From assembly GCA_947500545.1 (NCBI GenBank), contig CANMSO010000008.1:62001-126000 (forward strand): a stretch of 64,000 bases of DNA. The letters run 5' to 3'. Shown piece after piece: positions 24,773 through 32,825 of the stretch. Both the position numbers and the translations under genes were made by a program. The first letter of the stretch is position 1; each line of letters begins with the position of its first letter. The notes under the pieces were generated by a model, which did no database searches, was not told the origin of the DNA, and saw nothing but the letters and a program-made list of their open reading frames with translations. Source of the DNA: an uncultured Aquimarina sp. GTDB taxonomy: Bacteria > Bacteroidota > Bacteroidia > Flavobacteriales > Flavobacteriaceae.

Positions 24773-26044
24773 ATGAAGCTTAGTGGATATTATTTGCTCA
24801 TATTTTTTATTGGGATACAATTATATGGACAGACACCTGAAAATGATCATAAAAGATCATTCTTTATAACGCCAGAAGTTTTAGTAGGGAAAACTATGGA
24901 GGCCAATACAGGTTTCCCTAAAACTGAATTGCAGAAATCTTTTTTTGTTAGTTTGGGGAGTTATAATACAATGCTGGATCAGCAATGGGCAGTAGAATTA
25001 GGGTATCCAAAAACAGGTGTTTCTTTGGGTGTAACTGATTTTGGTAATACCGAAAAAATTGGGATTGCCTATAGTTTAATGCCTTTTGTAGAAATAGGAC
25101 TTTTTCAAAAACATTCTGATAAGTGGGATTTGAATATAGGGATGGGAGTGTCTTATATTGACACACAATTTGATCCCGACACTAACCCATTAAATTTGGC
25201 GGTTACTACAGCAGTCAACTGGTCTTTTAGGTCATTTCTTTATTATGATTTGTTAAAAAGAAATACAATGAATTGGCGTTTGGGATTAGGGTATGCACAC
25301 TTCTCTAATGGTCACACGCGTTTGCCTAATCAGGGTCTTAATTCATTTTTGATAAGTCTATCATCGCAAATAGGAAGGGAGCAAGAGTCTTTGGATAGCC
25401 ATGAAATTAAACGAAAACATAAACAAACTAAATCAGTAGAAACGTATTTTTCTTTTAGAACAGGGATAGGGCAGAATGTACTTTCTCGGATTTTTAATGA
25501 TAAAAAGGAAGTGTACTCGGTTGCTATTTCGGGAGGTAAAATTATAAATAGAACTTTTAAGTTTGGAGTGGGGTTTTATTATCGATTTTATGAGCATTAT
25601 TATGATCATATATATGAAAATGGTCAACTTATAGATGAGCAGGTACCTGATTTTAGAGAAAATCCATATAGTAATGCAACTAATTTTGGCTTCTCAGGAA
25701 GTGCAGAACTTTTAATTGGTCATGTTGGAGTAGAATTTGGTCTGGGTATAAATGTTTATAAACCGTTTTATAAAATTGATTGGCAACTTAGTCAAGGTTA
25801 TTTCTATAATGGTGAATATACCAGACTTGGTGAGCTGGACTGGTATTATGAAGTAAAGCGAACAGTTTCTAGTAGATTAGGAATTAAATATTATCTGTTT
25901 AACACCTATAAATCCCCAAAGAATAATTTGTTTTTGGGAGCCAGTATTAATGCTAATTTAGGGCAAGCAGACTTTTCTGAACTTAGTTTGGGATATGTGT
26001 ATCGATTCAATTTAAAGGAAAGAAGTAAAAAACAACTTAACTAA
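24773..26044 (+). CDS. Outer-membrane PagL-like acyloxyacyl hydrolase
   Basis: 423 aa with signal peptide (…FFIGIQLYGQ). Residues about 25-200 form a PagL-type barrel with the catalytic motif AHFSNGHTRLPNQGLNSF, equal to the His-x-Ser-Asn…Asn-x-Gly pattern of lipid A 3-O-deacylase. The second half (about 215-420) is more beta-barrel sequence not found in the 170-residue PagL, including a His-rich stretch YRFYEHYYDHIYE. Acts on lipid A at the outer leaflet if active. It is convergent with meaB, only 10 bases apart. Confidence 0.75.
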   Translation: MKLSGYYLLIFFIGIQLYGQTPENDHKRSFFITPEVLVGKTMEANTGFPKTELQKSFFVSLGSYNTMLDQQWAVELGYPKTGVSLGVTDFGNTEKIGIAYSLMPFVEIGLFQKHSDKWDLNIGMGVSYIDTQFDPDTNPLNLAVTTAVNWSFRSFLYYDLLKRNTMNWRLGLGYAHFSNGHTRLPNQGLNSFLISLSSQIGREQESLDSHEIKRKHKQTKSVETYFSFRTGIGQNVLSRIFNDKKEVYSVAISGGKIINRTFKFGVGFYYRFYEHYYDHIYENGQLIDEQVPDFRENPYSNATNFGFSGSAELLIGHVGVEFGLGINVYKPFYKIDWQLSQGYFYNGEYTRLGELDWYYEVKRTVSSRLGIKYYLFNTYKSPKNNLFLGASINANLGQADFSELSLGYVYRFNLKERSKKQLN

Positions 26045-26054
26045 ATCAATAGTG

Positions 26055-27131
26055 TTAAGATTTTTTTGTTAGTTCAAGCAAATACCTTGCTGCTGCAAAA
26101 GGAGTGACTTTATGCTGCATTACGGCATCAATTTGAGTAGTTAATTCTTTTTTTATGTCTTTATGGTTATAGAAGGAAGTTTTTAATCGTTCTTCTATGG
26201 TTTGCAATAACCAAAATTTATTTTGTTGTCTTCGGTTTTCTTCAAAAAAACCATTTTTAGAGGTGATTTCAAGATATTTTAATATGATTTCCCAGATATC
26301 TTCTATGCCTTCTCCTTCAATAGCACTGCAGGTTAGTACTTCTGGAGACCAACTGCTTTGTGCAAGGGGATACAGATGTAATGCTTTTCTGAATTGATTT
26401 TTGGCTTCTCTAGCGCGTTTCAGGTTATCTCCATCGGCTTTATTGATTACAATAGCATCTGCCATTTCTATAATTCCGCGTTTAATTCCTTGTAATTCAT
26501 CACCAGCTCCTGCAAGCTTCAATAGTAAAAAGAAATCTACCATACTATGCACGGCAGTTTCGCTTTGTCCTACTCCTACTGTTTCAATAATGATCACATC
26601 ATATCCTGCAGCTTCGCAAAGAATAATAGATTCACGAGTTTTTTGTGCAACTCCACCCAATGAATTTCCAGAAGGGGAAGGGCGGATAAAAGCTTCTGAA
26701 GACTTTACCAAAGATTCCATCCTGGTTTTATCTCCCAGAATACTTCCGTGTGATATTGTACTGCTTGGGTCTACAGCCAAAACAGCTACTTTTTTACCTT
26801 TTTGGATGAGTATATTACCAAGGGCTTCAATAAATGTGCTTTTTCCAACTCCTGGAACCCCAGTAATTCCTATTCTTATAGAATTATTGGCATAAGGAAG
26901 GCATTTCTCAATAAGTTTTTGTGCTTTTTCTATATGTGTTTCCTGAGTGCTCTCGACCAATGTGATTCCTTTGCTCAACGCCGTTGTGTCTTTAGAAATA
27001 ATTGCTTTGAAAATAGGATCAATCAGTACTTCTTTTTGCTGTAATTTCTTGAATCGATCAATAGCCTGATTAGTAGTACTTGATGGTACTTTTTGAAGAG
27101 GATTTGTATGTTTGATGTTATCTTTAGACAC
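26055..27131 (-). CDS. meaB: Methylmalonyl-CoA mutase-associated GTPase MeaB
   Basis: 358 aa P-loop GTPase of the ArgK/MeaB group. G1 GVPGVGKST, the DPSS segment VLAVDPSST, G3 ETVGVGQSE, and G4 NKAD. It gates cofactor delivery to, and protects, adenosylcobalamin-dependent methylmalonyl-CoA mutase. No mutase gene is in the window, but the cobalamin adenosyltransferase at 43055-43630 belongs to the same pathway. The length is slightly above the 330 aa of typical MeaB, mainly at the N-terminus. Confidence 0.93.
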   Translation of the reverse strand: MSKDNIKHTNPLQKVPSSTTNQAIDRFKKLQQKEVLIDPIFKAIISKDTTALSKGITLVESTQETHIEKAQKLIEKCLPYANNSIRIGITGVPGVGKSTFIEALGNILIQKGKKVAVLAVDPSSTISHGSILGDKTRMESLVKSSEAFIRPSPSGNSLGGVAQKTRESIILCEAAGYDVIIIETVGVGQSETAVHSMVDFFLLLKLAGAGDELQGIKRGIIEMADAIVINKADGDNLKRAREAKNQFRKALHLYPLAQSSWSPEVLTCSAIEGEGIEDIWEIILKYLEITSKNGFFEENRRQQNKFWLLQTIEERLKTSFYNHKDIKKELTTQIDAVMQHKVTPFAAARYLLELTKKS

Positions 27132-27242
27132 AGAATGGCTTTAGGACAAAGTTATAAATTACTTTTAGGTATTCAGGAATTGGTATTTGAAAAACTATTA
27201 ATATTAGGTGAAATTAGTATAAAGTATTCATACCGTTGTTAG

Positions 27243-27956
27243 CTATTTTTTATCAACAAGCTCCTGGTTAATATGCTTGATAGCGGTATTAATATCATTT
27301 TCGGCTTGCTTGTATATTCCCATTTTTTCTATCATAAGTTCAATTAACAATTCAAAATTATTTTGAAATTTATAATTATATAGAGCTTCTGGTTTTTCTA
27401 TCTTTAAAGGGTCCATTCTTATTATTTGACTAACCATTGGGATTATCTGAAAAATGATAACATCACGATGAATTTCCTCTAGCCGATTTATGTATACATA
27501 AACCTCTTCCAGACTTTGAAGCTTTTCATTAACATCATGATTATTTATGAGTTTTATTTCACCACTACTTATCAAGGTTTGATATACATTACTTTTTCTC
27601 CTAAAATCAGAGTAATATTTCATATTAAGAGAAATCCTTCCCAAAGTGTCAATTTTACTTCTGTTATTGATTATAATTAATTTCTTTGCATAAGAAAATT
27701 GATCTAGATAACGCTGGTTGTAATCCATATTACCCAAAATTGCATTCAAATCTTGCTCGAGTTGATTTTTGATAGTTTCATAATATTGAATTTCAATATT
27801 CTTATTACTTCTATTTAGGTTCCAATTATTCAATTGTAAAGCAATGAGAATGCCTGTCACAACCAATAGGATTTCACCAATAGCATAAATGAAGTATCTC
27901 CTCAGTTTACCTTGAGCAAGTAACTTTTTCCTAACTTTTCTTAATTGATTTATCAT
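27243..27956 (-). CDS. DUF6090 family membrane protein
   Basis: 237 aa. Basic N-terminus, one transmembrane helix with the family hallmark YAIGEILLVVTGILIALQLNNWN (about residues 25-47), then a long helical domain outside. DUF6090 proteins are widespread in marine Bacteroidetes, often in tandem copies; function unknown. Here there is one copy, followed at a 30-base gap by no clear partner; the DUF2911 gene lies upstream on the same strand. Confidence 0.85.
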   Translation of the reverse strand: MINQLRKVRKKLLAQGKLRRYFIYAIGEILLVVTGILIALQLNNWNLNRSNKNIEIQYYETIKNQLEQDLNAILGNMDYNQRYLDQFSYAKKLIIINNRSKIDTLGRISLNMKYYSDFRRKSNVYQTLISSGEIKLINNHDVNEKLQSLEEVYVYINRLEEIHRDVIIFQIIPMVSQIIRMDPLKIEKPEALYNYKFQNNFELLIELMIEKMGIYKQAENDINTAIKHINQELVDKK

Positions 27957-27986
27957 TCTAAATCGAAATAAGTTTTAATTAAAATG

Positions 27987-28541
27987 CTAAACCTTAATCG
28001 GTATGGCAATAGCAGTTCTGTCCCAGGCCATATATAGTATTGTGAAGTCATTAGCATTTTCAAAGTATATAGAAAATTGCTCTACGATATTCAGTAAGGG
28101 TTGTGTTGGGACTTCTATTGTAAGGACATCAAATTCAGGATCATGTTTTGCAGTGCCATCCATATTTACACCCCAGTTATATTCTTTGCTATTAAAAATT
28201 ACTTTCCAAGATTCCTTGTTTGGCACTGTCCAAAGTGTATATGTTCCGGCCTTAAGTATGGTTCCGTCTACAAGAAGATCTTTATCCGTAGTAAATGTAG
28301 TGGCTTCGTTGGCACCGGTTCTCCATACTTGATTATAGGGAACCAAATTCCCAAAAATTTCTCTATCCTTTTTATATGGCCGGTTATAGAATACAGTAAA
28401 GGTTGCATCTTTGGCAATATGCGAGATGGTTTCCTCGGGGCTATGTTTTTTAGTGTTTTGTTTCAAAAAATACATTCCGGCAAATCCAATCACAATTAAC
28501 CCTAATAATATTAGTACTGTTCGTTTTAAAAGCTTTGGCAT
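27987..28541 (-). CDS. DUF2911 domain protein
   Basis: 184 aa with an N-terminal signal anchor (LILLGLIVIGFAGMYFL). The DUF2911 core is clear: YNRPYKKDREIFGNLVPYNQVWRTGANEATTF, VDGTILKAGTYTLWTVPN and IIFNSKEYNWG-like strands. The family is periplasmic with a beta-sandwich fold; function unknown. It lies 30 bases upstream of the DUF6090 gene on the same strand, so the two are likely co-transcribed. Confidence 0.88.
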   Translation of the reverse strand: MPKLLKRTVLILLGLIVIGFAGMYFLKQNTKKHSPEETISHIAKDATFTVFYNRPYKKDREIFGNLVPYNQVWRTGANEATTFTTDKDLLVDGTILKAGTYTLWTVPNKESWKVIFNSKEYNWGVNMDGTAKHDPEFDVLTIEVPTQPLLNIVEQFSIYFENANDFTILYMAWDRTAIAIPIKV

Positions 28542-28627
28542 AAATGATAGATTTTGTTTTTAAAGATAGTTCTTTTTAGAGGTTAATTTGGTATCATAGT
28601 ATTTCAAAAATGTATATCATCTACGAA

Positions 28628-28849
28628 CTATTTGGTTAAACGGGCTATATTCATCACATTTACAGCACATGTATTTCTTAGGGAGGTTAGAATTTTAAAT
28701 ATTGATTCTGGAAAACACTTATTTTCTATTAGGGTATCTATATGTTCTATTAATTTGTTGGTTGCAGCAACATTTTTTTCTAAAAGATTAAATACATCTT
28801 CAATTTCATCGGCATTACAAAAATTGTAATCATTTTTTAATGTACGCAT
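28628..28849 (-). CDS. Hypothetical helical protein
   Basis: 73 aa, predicted all-helical (NADEIEDVFNLLEKNVAATNKLIEHIDTLIENK…), no membrane segment or signal. Nothing in it is recognised. Support for its being a gene is the reading frame and its place on the same strand as the two genes downstream. Confidence 0.45.
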   Translation of the reverse strand: MRTLKNDYNFCNADEIEDVFNLLEKNVAATNKLIEHIDTLIENKCFPESIFKILTSLRNTCAVNVMNIARLTK

Positions 28850-28955
28850 ATGTTATAGTGGTTTAGTTAATAAAAGTGTCTAAGTAGTACTCTTTCAATG
28901 GGTAAGCTTACTTTAATGATCGTTAAATATTTATTAATTGTTTGATATTCAGTTA

Positions 28956-28991
28956 TTTGTTATGGGCGAAAGATTTTTATGCATAATTTTG
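28956..28991 (+). promoter_or_regulatory. Candidate promoter of the ECF sigma operon
   Basis: TAATTTTG (28984-28991) matches TAnnTTTG exactly. The nearest upstream TTTG is at 28956-28959 with 24 bases between, longer than the usual 19. It lies about 90 bases before the sigma gene start. The -7 element is better supported than the -33. Confidence 0.4.
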
Positions 28992-29080
28992 CAACAAGGA
29001 ATACTTAATCTCGTCTATATAGATGAGTAAGATTTAAAACAGTTTTAGAGTATTAATCACTAACCAAAAGTTAAAGAAGT

Positions 29081-29626
29081 TTGTTACAAAGCGAGCTAAT
29101 AGAACAGTGTAGGACTAACGATCGTAGAGCGCAGATGAAGCTTTATAATAAATACTGTGATGGTATGTATTATGTAGCATTGCGATTCCTTAAAGATCCA
29201 TTTGAGGCAGAGGAAGCAATGCAAGAATCTTTCATTAAAGCATTTACAAGACTTCATCAATTTACTGGTGATGTAACTTTTGGTGCTTGGCTTAAACGTA
29301 TTGTTATTAATAAAAGCATAGATATGCTAAAAGCCAAGAAAATGAATATGGTTGCTATTAATGAGCAAGTTATGAGTACGGTAGAAGAACAGAATGATTG
29401 GTCGGTATCAGATTCTGTTACTGTAGATGAGGTTAAAAAAGCAATTGAAAGATTACCAGAAAAATATAAGTATGCTGTTATGCTTTTCTTGATAGAAGGG
29501 TATGACCATAATGAAATAAGCGAGATATTAGATATTACCTCTGTAGCTTCACGTACTCTTGTTCATAGAGGTAAAAAGCAGTTGCAAGAACAATTAAAAC
29601 ATTTGAGAGATGGCACAGGATATTAG
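29081..29626 (+). CDS. ECF-type RNA polymerase sigma factor
   Basis: 181 aa. Region 2 (YNKYCDGMYYVALRFLKDPFEAEEAMQESFIKAFTRL) and region 4 (IERLPEKYKYAVMLFLIEGYDHNEISEILDI) are both present. The frame starts at a TTG (29081); no ATG occurs before the conserved region, so TTG is probably real. The stop overlaps the following gene by 17 bases; that gene has one membrane helix and is likely the anti-sigma factor. The system probably senses an envelope signal. Confidence 0.9.
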   Translation: MLQSELIEQCRTNDRRAQMKLYNKYCDGMYYVALRFLKDPFEAEEAMQESFIKAFTRLHQFTGDVTFGAWLKRIVINKSIDMLKAKKMNMVAINEQVMSTVEEQNDWSVSDSVTVDEVKKAIERLPEKYKYAVMLFLIEGYDHNEISEILDITSVASRTLVHRGKKQLQEQLKHLRDGTGY

Positions 29627-30221
29627 AGAGCTTTTGAAACAAGATAAGCGAATTCCTACTGAGCGTATCAGAGAAGGACATGAAGATCGATTTATGAATA
29701 GGTTGGAAAGCGAACTCCCTAAAAAGACTAAAAGTCTTAATTACAACTGGCTTAGGATTGCAGCGAGTGTTGTTGTTATCTTTTCTGTTTCTTTATTAAC
29801 TTTTAATCAATTAGGTAGTAGTAATCCTGAAGGGACTGAATTGGTAGACCTTGATAATACATCTGTGAAAAATGCTACTGTGGTGATGTCAAAGCAATCT
29901 TCAACTTTGGCAGAAATATCTCCGGAGTATGAAAAAGTAGAGAATACAATACTTACCAGTATAAAATTTCAGTTGTCCAATATTACAATTGATGATACCA
30001 ATAGAGAATTAGTAGAAAGCTTTAAAACCAGATTGGATAATCTTGATAAAGAATATCAACGTCTTAACAAAGAGCTTTTAGAAGTGGGACCAAATGTGCA
30101 AAGTGTTGAAGCTATGATGGAGAATTTAACAATTAGACTATCGTTGCTTAGTAGACTAAATGACAAACTAAAAGAATTAGAGAGAATTGAAAATGAAAAT
30201 TACAATGAAGTACAAGCTTAA
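29610..30221 (+). CDS. Putative anti-sigma factor (membrane)
   Basis: 203 aa. A cytoplasmic N-terminal part of about 45 residues (DIRELLKQDKRIPTERIREGHEDRF), one transmembrane helix (WLRIAASVVVIFSVSLLTF, about 47-65), then a periplasmic helical domain with a coiled-coil tendency (LDNLDKEYQRLNKELLEV). It overlaps the sigma gene by 17 bases and the next gene by about 17. The topology and position fit an anti-sigma factor; no zinc-binding ASD motif (HxxxCxxC) is present, so the mode of sigma binding is unclear. Confidence 0.75.
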   Translation: MAQDIRELLKQDKRIPTERIREGHEDRFMNRLESELPKKTKSLNYNWLRIAASVVVIFSVSLLTFNQLGSSNPEGTELVDLDNTSVKNATVVMSKQSSTLAEISPEYEKVENTILTSIKFQLSNITIDDTNRELVESFKTRLDNLDKEYQRLNKELLEVGPNVQSVEAMMENLTIRLSLLSRLNDKLKELERIENENYNEVQA

Positions 30222-31575
30222 TATTTTTGCGCTTAGCGTATTATGTTGCGCAGGTTTGTTTGCGCAGGATAAGCAGAATAAATTAAGTGAAAACCTCACC
30301 GTTAATAATGATGTTACTGTTAATCTTAATACAAGTCACACTAATATTGTTTTTGAAACCTGGAACAAGAATACGGTAGCCATTGAAGCTTATCTAGAAG
30401 GTGATCTTACAAATGAGAATAGTAAGCGAATATTAGATAGTTGGCAAGTAGATGTGTCGGGAAATAGCAAAGAAATAATAATTAATTCTACAGCAGGTAA
30501 TTTATGGAGGGGAAATGTAACGGCTTCTAGCATAAGAATGGATGAAAACCTACAGCAATTAAGAAGATTAGGTCCTGCAATTACTGATATGTTGGGTCCT
30601 CTTATGGAAAATATTGCTAAAAACCCGATGCCAAGTACTCTTACAGAAAACCCTGCAAGTATTAATTATAACAAAAGAAAGTATAGTAAAGAAGAGGAAA
30701 AGTATATTCAGCAATGGGAAAATCAGATACGTGAGAAGTTTGGCAATGATGTAGATCTAGAAAAACAAAAATGGGCAAATCAAATTGAGAGCACTTCTGG
30801 AAAAGTGTCAGGCCAGATGGAAATTCGTTTTGAAGCATGGGGAGAGCAATATGGTAGACAAATGAATGCATGGGCCTCCCAATTGATAAGGGATGTTGAA
30901 AATCAACAAAAAGGCACGGCTAATGTCACTGTTTATCAATATACTGCTAGTAAAGTAAATACTAATAATACGAGTAAGATTATAAAAGTGCGCATGCCTA
31001 AAGGAGCCAAACTAAGACTTAATATTCGTCATGGTGATGTACAATTGGCCGAGGTTTCAAATAATATTAAAGCATCTCTATCTCATACCAAACTCTCAGC
31101 AAATATTATAGATGGTGATCAAACATTTATTAAGGCTTCATATTCTCCGGTTTTTGTACGTCAGTGGAACAATGGTAAGCTAGCAGTTAATTATGTGAAA
31201 AACTGCAGGATACAGAGTGCTAAGAATCTTTTGGTTAATGCAGATTCTAGTAATATTTATATTCAGCAATTGGATGAAAACGGAGCTATTTCAGGAAGTT
31301 TTGGTGTAATTACAATAGCAAACTTAGGAGAGTCTTTCTCTTCGCTGGATTTGGCTGTACAGAACAGTGATTTTAAGTTAAAATTACCAGATACAGCATT
31401 TAATCTATCATATAGTGGCGCACAAAGCCTAATTTCTTTACCAAGAACTCTAGAAATAAATACAAGAAAGAATTTTGGGAATGTATTTATTAATGGATTT
31501 AAAGGTACTCGTAGTACCGATAAAATAATTACAATCAATGCTAAGTATAGCGAGGTTGTATTACAAAACAAATAA
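30205..31575 (+). CDS. Secreted beta-structured protein of the ECF locus
   Basis: About 456 aa from the ATG at 30205 (MKYKLNIFALSVLCCAGLFAQ), a good signal peptide; the frame extends to 30187. The N-terminal (NDVTVNLNTSHTNIVFETWNKNTVAIEAYLEG) and C-terminal parts (RMPKGAKLRLNIRHGDVQLAEV…, KNLLVNADSSNIYIQQL) resemble the DUF4097-type adhesin beta-solenoid. Between them lies a helical insert rich in Trp and Gln (about 160-255: IQQWENQIREKFGND, EAWGEQYGRQMNAWASQLI). It overlaps the anti-sigma gene, and a terminator follows, so the three genes form one unit. Possibly the sensor output or a periplasmic regulator of the sigma pair. Confidence 0.7.
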   Translation: MKYKLNIFALSVLCCAGLFAQDKQNKLSENLTVNNDVTVNLNTSHTNIVFETWNKNTVAIEAYLEGDLTNENSKRILDSWQVDVSGNSKEIIINSTAGNLWRGNVTASSIRMDENLQQLRRLGPAITDMLGPLMENIAKNPMPSTLTENPASINYNKRKYSKEEEKYIQQWENQIREKFGNDVDLEKQKWANQIESTSGKVSGQMEIRFEAWGEQYGRQMNAWASQLIRDVENQQKGTANVTVYQYTASKVNTNNTSKIIKVRMPKGAKLRLNIRHGDVQLAEVSNNIKASLSHTKLSANIIDGDQTFIKASYSPVFVRQWNNGKLAVNYVKNCRIQSAKNLLVNADSSNIYIQQLDENGAISGSFGVITIANLGESFSSLDLAVQNSDFKLKLPDTAFNLSYSGAQSLISLPRTLEINTRKNFGNVFINGFKGTRSTDKIITINAKYSEVVLQNK

Positions 31576-31610
31576 GTTTTTCATAGTAATAATGTAGTGT
31601 TAATTATAAG

Positions 31611-31648
31611 AAGCTCTGTCGGTAAAATGGCAGAGCTTTTTAGTTTTG
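31611..31648 (+). terminator. Terminator of the ECF operon
   Basis: AAGCTCTG (31611-31618) and CAGAGCTT (31631-31638), a perfect 8-bp stem, followed by TTTTAGTTTT. It lies 35 bases after the stop of the secreted protein gene. Confidence 0.8.
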
Positions 31649-31784
31649 ACTATTGTTTTTTTGCATTTTTTTAACTTAAGAAAGTGTCAGAAGAACAGTT
31701 AAGATGGTTTTTTGTCTGTTTAATGCTGCTTTTGGTCTGTATTATTGATGATTATTCTTTTTTAAAACATTGATAAACAGTTGT

Positions 31785-31953
31785 TTAGTGTTTTTTTAGT
31801 TGAATTTTAACACTTTTTGTGTTTTTTGTCGAAAATCCAAAACACTTGATCTAAAAGTCTGATTTATAGTTTGTCTAACTATAATTAAGTGATATTATTG
31901 TATGGTAAAACCGTATTAAGGGAGTAACAAACCATTACAGAAAAGGAAAGAAT
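31785..31953 (+). promoter_or_regulatory. Conserved upstream control region, copy 1
   Basis: Shared with 38113-38282. Elements: TTAGTGTTTTTTTA (31785-31798), CGAAAAT (31830-31836), ATCTAAAAGTCTGATT (31849-31864), then TTTG (31870-31873), 19 bases, TATTATTG (31893-31900; one mismatch to TAnnTTTG), and the palindrome TATGGT-AAA-ACCGTA (31901-31915) at the expected transcription start. ATTGTATGGTAAAACCGTA is identical in both copies and the 48-base distance from ATCTAAAAG to it is also the same. Likely promoter with an activator site and a start-site operator or hairpin leader. Confidence 0.6.
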
Positions 31954-32595
31954 ATGAAATCAATACTACTATATACTTTAAGCTTACTTTTGTTCATTAA
32001 TAGTTATGCAAACGACGATGATCAAACTCTTACTGTAGAGAAAGATGGTCTTGTTGTTATGGTTGTTGATTTTCAGGAAGGAGATAAGTTGAAATTATTT
32101 GAGATCGAAACAGGAGACCATGTTTTATCTAAGACTCGTGGTCAGATTGATCTTAGTCAATTACCTGTTGGATCATACTTGTTAGAGAACAATGAAGGGA
32201 AATCTGTAGTTATTGATAGATTGGAAGAAGAGCTTAATGTTGATGGTGTTATAAATGCAATTCATAATGATTTTCTTGTAGAACAAGATAGTAAAAGAGC
32301 TTTAGTTCCTGCAGATATTGATGTTGAAAAAGAATTTATCAAGTATTATGATAATGCTGAGACGAATTTATTGGCAATTGAAAGAGAAGGAGACTTTATT
32401 ACTGTAGTTGATTTTGAAGAAGGAGATAAGATCAAATTATTTGAAGTTAAGAATACAGTACATATCTTATCTAAAACATCTAATTTTGTTGACTTAAGCC
32501 AATTGCCAGCTGGAGTTTATGTTCTAGAGAATAGTAGAGGAGATGCTGTAGTAGTTGAGAAATTTTTAGACAATGATCAGGTAGCTGATATGTAA
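31954..32595 (+). CDS. Secreted protein of two sorting-tail-like modules, paralogue 1
   Basis: 213 aa with signal peptide (…LLLFINSYAN). Two repeats of about 55 residues, near 30-88 and 145-205, each with the pattern DFxEGDKxKLFE…HxLSKT…xDLSQLPxGxYxLEN. This is the strand pattern of the type 9 secretion C-terminal sorting domain (DLSxLpxGvYxL). There is no other cargo domain; an acidic linker separates the modules. DUF3244 is another Bacteroidetes beta-sandwich with a related look. The paralogue at 38283-38954 has the same layout and upstream region. Function unknown; it ends at a strong terminator. Confidence 0.75.
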   Translation: MKSILLYTLSLLLFINSYANDDDQTLTVEKDGLVVMVVDFQEGDKLKLFEIETGDHVLSKTRGQIDLSQLPVGSYLLENNEGKSVVIDRLEEELNVDGVINAIHNDFLVEQDSKRALVPADIDVEKEFIKYYDNAETNLLAIEREGDFITVVDFEEGDKIKLFEVKNTVHILSKTSNFVDLSQLPAGVYVLENSRGDAVVVEKFLDNDQVADM

Positions 32596-32615
32596 AATAA
32601 AATATTTTTAGAATT

Positions 32616-32646
32616 AAAGCCTATCTTTTTAGATAGGCTTTTTTTA
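32616..32646 (+). terminator. Strong rho-independent terminator
   Basis: AAAGCCTATCT (32616-32626), loop TTTT, AGATAGGCTTT (32631-32641): a perfect 11-bp stem running into a T tract. It ends the sorting-tail-like gene 20 bases upstream. Confidence 0.9.
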
Positions 32647-32825
32647 TGCCAATAATCCAAATAGAAAAGCTTCTTCAACTACTTTCATATGCCTTATAAA
32701 TAATACATTGTTAGACGTTTATTGTTACCGAAATTCATAATTGTGGGGTTATTCTTTTAATTTATTTTTTTGCTTTGGCATGAGGTTTGTTTAAAGCAAC
32801 AGAAGTATTAAAAAACAATCACACA

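Noticed and set aside
26401..26895. 164-aa plus-strand frame antisense to meaB
   Set aside because: It is fully opposite the conserved meaB coding sequence; low-complexity Ser/Pro composition typical of a reverse-frame shadow, no signal or family pattern.
28003..28499. Two long plus-strand frames (109 and 132 aa) opposite the DUF2911 gene
   Set aside because: The minus-strand gene has a clear DUF2911 pattern and signal anchor; the opposite frames show Cys/Phe-rich shadow composition.
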